In this document: piece after piece, positions 43,930-48,902 of the stretch | How positions within the stretch are numbered: position 1 is the first letter of the stretch | How the letters are laid out: each line of letters starts with the position of its first letter | The notes under the pieces: generated by a model | Databases searched by the model: none | The model's input: only the letters and a program-made list of their open reading frames with translations | Told to the model about the DNA's origin: nothing | Program-made: the position numbers and the translations under genes | Source: Saccoglossus kowalevskii | Taxonomy: Eukaryota; Hemichordata; Enteropneusta; Harrimaniidae | Direction: 5' to 3' | Assembly (NCBI RefSeq): GCF_000003605.2 | Contig: NW_003137829.1 | Span: 340,190 to 389,091, forward strand | DNA length: 48,902 nt

Positions 43930-45205
43930 ACGATCTGAACAGTAACTACCAGTATATGATAATCGGAAATCTGTAATCAGCGAAACAAGGGTTTTACACG
44001 TACACGTACAAACTGTCGGACAAAACTTGACCTGTATATTCACCTTTCCGTAGTGTATGTAAGGACATGAAACACTTGCCGAAATTAACAATATTTTATT
44101 CAATAAAGCATTCGTTTCACCAATTACATACAATTGGAAATCTTTAACATTATGTGTTATTATGTAAACTGTTGGCTTTAGTAGTCCAGTGTACAACTGA
44201 ATGGAACAGTTGTCAAAAATAAAGGTGATGACATCGGAAGGAAGGTCCAGAAAGGAGGGCAACCCCATCTTTTGACCTTGGTTGAACCAGGGAGCCCGCC
44301 ATACTGATGGTCATATGCCAATTAATACGCCTTTTGGTATGCCTCAGAGCGTTGCACGTTGTGTGGCTGGTCGCAATATTACTGTTAATTTAAAAATCAT
44401 CCCCTGTATTTTTTGACAATTGTTCCATGCCGTTGTATACACTACTGAAATGGGAATGTACTGGTCAAGTTTCTTCCAACAGTTGTAAATAATATACGAT
44501 CCTTTATGTCGCTGATTACAGATTTCTGATTATCCGTAATTAGCGAAACGAAACTTTTACTAAATAAAGTCCCAATATTTTCGGCAAATGTTTCATCTAG
44601 TTACGACACGACTGAAAGATGAATTTACTGGTCAAGTTTTGACCGACCCTTGTTTTTTTGATTACCAGCGAAATGAACAATTTGCTGTTAAATATTGTTA
44701 TTTTCTGCAAATGTTTTATGTCATACTAGTATCAGAGGTACATTACTTGGGGTTTGCAACTACGGTGACATGATACCAAGATCCCGTTTCAATCTCGCTC
44801 TCACATAAGTGTTCCAACTCAGAAAAATTCGAATGCGCATGCCCGAGGTAACTAGGATACTGGGATGTCTAGGTGGATCAAAATAGCTGCTCACGTTATG
44901 ACGGATTACGATAACTATATTTTCTGTACATTTTCGATGTATTACATTTTTTCACTATGAATGTGGTAATACATGTTTTATTGTTTTATTACAAACCGCC
45001 TATGTCATGTCAGAAGGTCGTAGCACCAGTCTCGCTACCTACGAGATGAGACTTGAATGGGACATGATGTCACCATACAGTACTATGCGCGTTGCAAACC
45101 CCAAGTAATGTACCTCTGCTAGTATACATTACTGAAAAGTTTCGACCGACAGTTGTAAATATTGTACGTGTAAGACCCTCGTTTCGCTGAATACGTATTT
45201 TTAAT
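43930..45205. repeat. diverged repeats around a TAATTAGCGAAACGA motif
   Basis: The motif GTAATTAGCGAAACGAA, followed by an AAATATTGTTATTTTCGACA-like block, recurs near 44530, 44665 (diverged), 45211 and 45641, and in reverse orientation near 43970-44120. The cluster is an old repeat field that a hAT-like MITE later entered. Confidence 0.5.
44733..45118. mobile_element. hAT-like MITE (386 bp) with perfect TIRs and TSD
   Basis: The terminal inverted repeats at 44733-44760 and 45091-45118 are identical over 28 bp, beginning CAGAGGTACATTACTTGGGG. Flanking CTAGTAT at 44726-44732 and 45119-45125 is a perfect 7-bp direct duplication. A subterminal GGTGACAT is shared beyond the repeats. A CAG-start terminus with a 7-8 bp duplication fits the hAT superfamily. 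It has no coding capacity. Confidence 0.88.
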
Positions 45206-45444
45206 TACCTGTAATTAGCGAAACGAACCATTTACGTAGTAGATATTGTTATTTTCGACAAATATTTTGTAAATATTGTACATATAAAACCCATTTCCAC
45301 GGATTAATTTTCATTATGTGTGTTATCCCCGTTTCGTATCGTTTCTTCGATTACAGTAAGCCAAAATGTGCCAATGACTCGTTAAATCTCGAAGGGCCTT
45401 TTAAAACTGTGTGTCCACTTTTTGGTATGCATTGCTAATTACGG
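45206..45444 (+). repeat. 239-bp repeat, copy 1
   Basis: Runs from ACCTGTAATTAGCGAAACGA to TTGCTAATTACGG. Copy 2 at 45636-45874 is nearly identical. The two are separated by the 171-bp repeat plus about 20 bp, giving a 430-bp offset. Confidence 0.88.
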
Positions 45445-45612
45445 TTTTCAGTTGTCGTTTACAATAACAAATAAACCGACCCAAGGTTTATAAAAACGAT
45501 TAAACAGTATAGCCATGTTATTGTTCTTTACCAGACTATGGAATTTTAACAGGGTTGATTCAGATATTGTGTGTATTATTTCACAAGTGCGTCACCAAAT
45601 TTGAATTTTGCG
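45442..45612 (+). repeat. 171-bp repeat, copy 1
   Basis: Starts CGGTTTTCAGTTGTCGTTTA and ends AAATTTGAATTTTGCG. An almost identical copy is 2.3 kb away at 47771-47941. It sits exactly between the two 239-bp repeats. Confidence 0.9.
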
Positions 45613-45635
45613 AAACCTTCATTTACCGTTACCGT

Positions 45636-45874
45636 TACCTGTAATTAGCGAAACGAACCATTTACGTATTAAATATTGTTATTTTCGACAAATATTTTGT
45701 AAATATTGTACATATAAAACCCATTTCCACTGATGAAGTTTCATTATGTGTGTTATCCCCGTTTCGTATCGTTTCTTCGATTACAGTAAGCCAAAATGTG
45801 CCAATGACTCGTTAAATCTCGAAGGGCCTTTTAAAACTGTGTGTCCACTTTTTGGTATGCATTGCTAATTACGG
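45636..45874 (+). repeat. 239-bp repeat, copy 2
   Basis: Differs from the copy at 45206-45444 by only a few substitutions (for example GATTAATTTT against GATGAAGTTT). After it the sequence becomes unique (GCGACAAAGCTG). Confidence 0.88.
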
Positions 45875-46818
45875 CGACAAAGCTGCCTTTTGCTGATCAC
45901 AGTCTTTTGAGGAACTGTGTGCTGAATGAGTTCAATTTTCTCGTTCAGGATTCTTTATTGATATTTCTGGATAGGTGCCAGTCACCCAATGTACATATGC
46001 TGTACATCTCGTGAGAACCTGTCTCATTATCAACCTCAGCACAGTTTCTGCCAAGTCACCAAATGTGGAATTGCTATTTACTTTCAGCTGCTGAATAAGT
46101 GTCATGGTATGAACAAATGGATCATCAGTTATATTCATAAAACGTGGTTTGCACCAAATATTGGTGAATATCTTACAGTTTGATACGAAACAATACTTTT
46201 ATCATCATGGAATGTTAGTTCCTGAACTTTTTCGTTCACAAAAACATATATTTAGTCACTTTCACAAATATTCTATCACAAATGGAACCAGCTATATTAG
46301 GTTGTACAGGCTTGGTCGCCATCTTGGGATTGAAGGTCACCGTAATAACCGGGTACAATGGGAGTGCCTATTATGTGGGATCAGACCTTCGCTTATATGC
46401 AGTCGTCAGTGTTAGCATGGAGGTACCTCCATGGTGTTAGTAATAAACAACTATTAACCGGACTCTATCTGCGATATATAATGAAACACTCTCAAAATGA
46501 ATGATGATTAGTGATGAATATACCGTGTCCGAATAACTGAGAGCCATGGTTTCCGGGGGCGTATACTCGATTCATTGCATTATTTTCTGCTGTTTTAATG
46601 TTGTTGTTTTCAAATAGCTTAATCAGCAGTAATTTAAACGAGGTCAATCACACCGGCTGACGCACACCATTTGTATACGGTATTCAGTTTCGCTGTGATT
46701 CCCGTCACATGACTATAATATGTATTCTTCGTTGAATGTCTATCTCGTACCACAACGAAGAAATAAATGATTCACTAACACAATATTTGTTTTGACAAGA
46801 AATCTCTCTCCGATCTCG

Positions 46819-47165
46819 ATGAGTGTTGTTCTCCGCGTGTTTTCGAGGTTAAAGTCTCTCGGAAGGACCCGCCAGTGGTGTGCGTTTGGGGAAAATGCTA
46901 GCGTCATCGGTACTACGCGCTATATCAGCACAGACCGCAGTGACAGTGGGACGCATAAGTTGGGTTACGACAAGCCCACGTCTACCGAAGAGAATCATTC
47001 AGTGGAGCCCTTAGTAAGTACTGCAACGGTCACGGCAACAGGTAGTGTCAGTAGGTATGTTTTCGACGCCAATCCGCCGACTGACTCCCGTGTACGAAGG
47101 CATTCGTTGATGAATTTGACTAACATTGGGGAACTGTTATACCAGGATGATCTACCAGAAAAAAA
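46819..47165 (+). CDS. probable first coding exon, mitochondrial-type protein of unknown family
   Basis: Starts ATG at 46819 (MSVVLRVFSRLKSLGRTRQW) and stays open to a donor GTATGT at 47166, leaving two bases of a split codon. The first 35-40 residues are rich in R, S and hydrophobics, lack acidic residues until about position 22, and run to TTRYIST, like a mitochondrial presequence with a possible cleavage site. The remainder is S/T-rich and polar, ending NLTNIGELLYQDDLPEK. GC content is higher than the surroundings, as expected of coding sequence. I do not recognise the family, and downstream exons were not found before the window ends. Confidence 0.5.
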
Positions 47166-48619
47166 GTATGTGTAAAGTTTATTTCAGACACGATTTGAGT
47201 TATCGGGTGTATTTTTCATGGTATATTATGACCTTGGCTCAGCTCTTCTGCTATTAAATCCAGTCACGTGACATCCGTCATTAACACAAGGCAGCGTAAC
47301 TGCTGCCTTTGCTAGTGAAACAATGTCAAACTATATGTCGTAAATAAGGTATATGCACTGGGCCGTGATCACATAACGAGCTCAACAATATATGGTCAAC
47401 GGAATAACAGAAATCTGATTTATGCTTAGCGTACAAAATGTGAAGTGGTCCACATTTTGATCCCGGAACACCTTCCCCAAAGAAAACCTCAACTCCCTGT
47501 TTCGTTGGACACCTCGACCAGCTCAATTCTCAGGGGGCAACAGGGAAAATAAATGACATGTCTTTAGACAAAATTAAATACCAATATGTCACAGCCTTTT
47601 AACCTTGTAACATCTGGTGTAGTATCCGACGACAGCCTATGCAGAATAAGATAAGTAACATTTGTACTATAGGTATTGATTTTCAACTTGAGTCAATGGC
47701 CCTTAGTACTTTTCTGTTCCGCGAAGCATGTGACGAGCCTCACTGTGGCGACGCCAAAGAGTAATATAAACGGTTTTCAGTTGTCGTTTACAATAACAAA
47801 TAAGCCGACCCAAGGTTTATAAAAACGATTAAACAGTATAGCCATGTTATTGTTCTTTACCAGACTATGGAATTTTAACAGGGTTGATTCAGATATGATG
47901 TGTATTATTTCACAAGTGCGTCACCAAATTTGAATTTTGCGTTACGGTTTATAGTGAAGCAAAAACTCATCCCGACTGGCATTTTTTTGCAAGTATGAAT
48001 TGATTTTAATTAATTTTGATTGTTCCATTTTTTTCTGTCTTTTTTCAAATACATTTAGTATTACGTTATATAGTCAATTGTTCACCTTTTTAAAGTTTCT
48101 CGACCGATATTCTGCCATGTTCCATCCATTGTTAACTATTTGTTGATGTGTTTTGTTGTTTCTGTTGTTCTCTGAATTCCATCACAGCTTAGTGTTTTTC
48201 TGAAAAATTTCGAAATGTTTTGTTTCGTCTTATGATGTTGGGTGAACGGTCGATATCGTCTATAAAATGTTAAAAACGACGGCTTCTTGACAATGTTCCT
48301 TTATACAGTAAGTAATCAGTTCAAACTTTGTTTACGTCCTACTGATAAGCAGGTATTTGACACAACTAACATCCACCACAGTGTCTGGAATCAGAGATAA
48401 TGTTTACGTAATTCTGATAAGACCCGCTGACTCAACTTTGAAATCAATACGCGCACAAGGTCATACGATATAGGTCAAATCAGTGCAATTGTCACGTTTT
48501 GCCAATTAAGGGTATGAAAACACAACACGAGACGAGATACACGGCTCACACGTCATGATAACCCACAGTAAATTGAATGATAAGCAGGCAATAAGTTATA
48601 TAATCAATTTTAAACTGAG
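47166..48619. other. probable intron or intergenic sequence
   Basis: It follows the donor at 47166. I see no exon with recognisable protein similarity, only the second copy of the 171-bp repeat and T-rich stretches near 48000-48060. Confidence 0.35.
47771..47941 (+). repeat. 171-bp repeat, copy 2
   Basis: Nearly identical to 45442-45612 (ATAAGCCGACC against ATAAACCGACC, GATATGATGTG against GATATTGTGTG). It is flanked by related ACGGTTT sequence on both sides, which could be a target duplication or coincidence. Confidence 0.9.
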
Positions 48620-48732
48620 TTGTCACAGACATGCGTTAGATGGCCATAGCGTGTCATTGTTTACAAACAAGCGTCTACCCATGAGCCTTTGTGTTTTTAG
48701 CGTGTGCTGTTATCGTCGCTTGGGACTCAATT
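48620..48732 (+). mobile_element. TTAA MITE family A, both termini lost
   Basis: Matches the family interior from GACATGCGTTAGATGGCCAT through TTTACAAACAAGCGTCTACC to TCGCTTGGGACTCAATT, but lacks the TTAAAGCGGG end on the left and the CCCGCTTTAA end on the right. Confidence 0.75.
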
Positions 48733-48902
48733 TATTGTAGATAAGATACATTTCACAACCAAGTGTCATCTATACATGAATGAACGGAATCAATTATTCT
48801 CGATGTTCTTCATGAATTTCAGACACACAACGATGCTGACAAATCCAGGTGCATTATGGGTAGTATTAATAAACACCTAACAATACGTCTAGTACACTAC
48901 AT

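Noticed and set aside
43903-44268. 121-codon minus-strand frame with an F-box-like LPSDVITFIFDNC stretch
   Set aside because: The match is short, the frame crosses the TAATTAGCGAAACGA repeat field, and no splice context supports it.

Overview
This window is a piece of an animal nuclear genome: AT-rich, intron-rich, full of short inverted-repeat elements, minisatellites and assembly gaps. Genes are split by GT-AG introns and encode animal-type class II glutamine synthetase (GS) and a histamine N-methyltransferase (HNMT)-like protein. Gene style and repeats would fit an invertebrate deuterostome such as a hemichordate, but that is an inference and nothing in the window fixes the species.

Layout. 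(1) 1-4600: intergenic with dispersed repeats. (2) 6697-15898 (+): GS gene A, six coding exons, 362 residues, probably with an upstream non-coding exon near 4600-4685. Its introns hold a 50-bp minisatellite, a 51-bp perfect satellite, a 103-bp triplication and a TTAA-flanked miniature element (MITE). (3) 15899-24481: long intergenic stretch with a possible 3'UTR hairpin, two TA-flanked miniature elements, a Ty3/Gypsy integrase relic, an inverted-repeat element and a 0.55-kb tandem duplication. (4) 24482-29003 (-): GS gene B, six coding exons, 369 residues, with a candidate promoter and first exon near 30380-30480. A and B are tail to tail, and every shared intron interrupts the protein at the same codon and phase. 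(5) 32104-36048 (-): HNMT-like SAM-dependent methyltransferase, three coding exons, 280 residues. Its 2.8-kb second intron is a transposon nest: a 367-bp MITE, a dead mariner split by a 493-bp solo LTR with a perfect 5-bp target duplication, and a TTAA-flanked MITE. (6) 36.1-46.6 kb: mostly repeats, one gap, and a 386-bp hAT-like MITE with perfect 28-bp termini and a 7-bp target duplication. (7) 46819-47165 (+): a probable first coding exon with a mitochondrial-presequence-like N-terminus; the rest of that gene is not visible.

Functionally, the two GS copies would each make glutamine from glutamate, ammonia and ATP, and both keep every metal-binding and catalytic residue I can place. The methyltransferase keeps the SAM-binding motif but has lost residues that bind histamine in human HNMT, so its substrate is unknown. 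I found no CRISPR array, rRNA, credible tRNA or prokaryote-style operon. The most unusual items are the solo LTR nested in a mariner, the paired GS genes and the set of TTAA-flanked and other miniature elements. No clearly new multi-gene system is visible.
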